Source of the DNA: Collinsella aerofaciens
Lineage (GTDB): Bacteria; Actinomycetota; Coriobacteriia; Coriobacteriales; Coriobacteriaceae
Assembly: GCA_905213725.1 (NCBI GenBank)
Contig: CAJMJM010000045.1
Location: 1-13,771, forward strand
Reading direction: 5' to 3'
DNA length: 13,771 nucleotides
Both the position numbers and the translations under genes were made by a program. Below the pieces are notes generated by a model. That model was not told the DNA's origin. It worked only from the letters and a program-made list of their open reading frames with translations, and did not search any database. Within the stretch, counting starts at the first letter, position 1. Every line of letters begins with the position of its first letter. Below are positions 13,701 to 13,771 of this stretch, piece by piece.

Positions 13701-13771
13701 GGGGGGGGGGGGGGAGAAAAAAGTAGAGAAAGGGAGAGGACAGGAGGGGGGCGAAAAAAAGGGGGGGGGTG
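13698..13771. other. Low-complexity poly-G/purine contig end, probable artefact
   Basis: A run of 17 G (13698-13714) is followed by almost pure G/A sequence (a single T and two C before the final TG) up to the window end. This does not resemble the rest of the genome. It looks like poly-G base calling at a read end, triggered at a strong hairpin, and should not be annotated biologically. Confidence 0.8.

Overview
The window looks like a contig end from a high-GC Gram-positive gut actinobacterium. A Coriobacteriia member such as Collinsella is my best guess, from LPxTG-anchored pili, a class C sortase, a GatCAB operon with GatA/GatB of that general type, and GC-rich codon use. The taxon is an inference, not a database result. 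The left edge cuts through a gene. The last ~75 bases are low-complexity G/A sequence that looks like a read or assembly artefact.

Positions 1-5949 hold three consecutive cell-wall-anchored surface proteins. The first is a large adhesin: a glycine-rich beta-helix stalk, two pilin-type isopeptide domains and an LPLSG sorting signal. Two paralogous SpaH/EbpB-type fimbrial pilins follow, with MPLTG and LPLTG signals. The matching class C sortase lies at 8950-9900. Together they would build a covalent surface pilus, with the adhesin as probable tip and the two pilins as shaft and base.

Positions ~5950-8838 lie between the pilins and the sortase and look like an accessory insertion. They hold two tandem copies (period 478-481 bp) of a cassette. 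Each copy has a LexA/SOS-box-like palindrome, a structured leader, a strong Shine-Dalgarno, a 49-50 residue peptide gene (one membrane helix plus a very basic tail) and a conserved series of 3' hairpins. Next comes a two-gene operon resembling the AbiE (type IV) toxin-antitoxin / phage-defence family: a winged-helix regulator and a nucleotidyltransferase. It has a TATAAT promoter flanked by two inverted repeats that look like autorepression operators. The tandem SOS-box peptide cassette is the best candidate here for an undescribed system; it resembles SOS-induced type I toxins such as TisB in layout, not in sequence.

Positions 9901-10176 are intergenic: two related palindromes sharing an arm motif, then a -10 element. 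Positions 10177-13678 are the gatC-gatA-gatB operon, joined by TAATG stop/start overlaps, encoding the tRNA-dependent amidotransferase. GatB carries an unusual ~65-residue insertion. A GC hairpin follows gatB and runs straight into the poly-G artefact.
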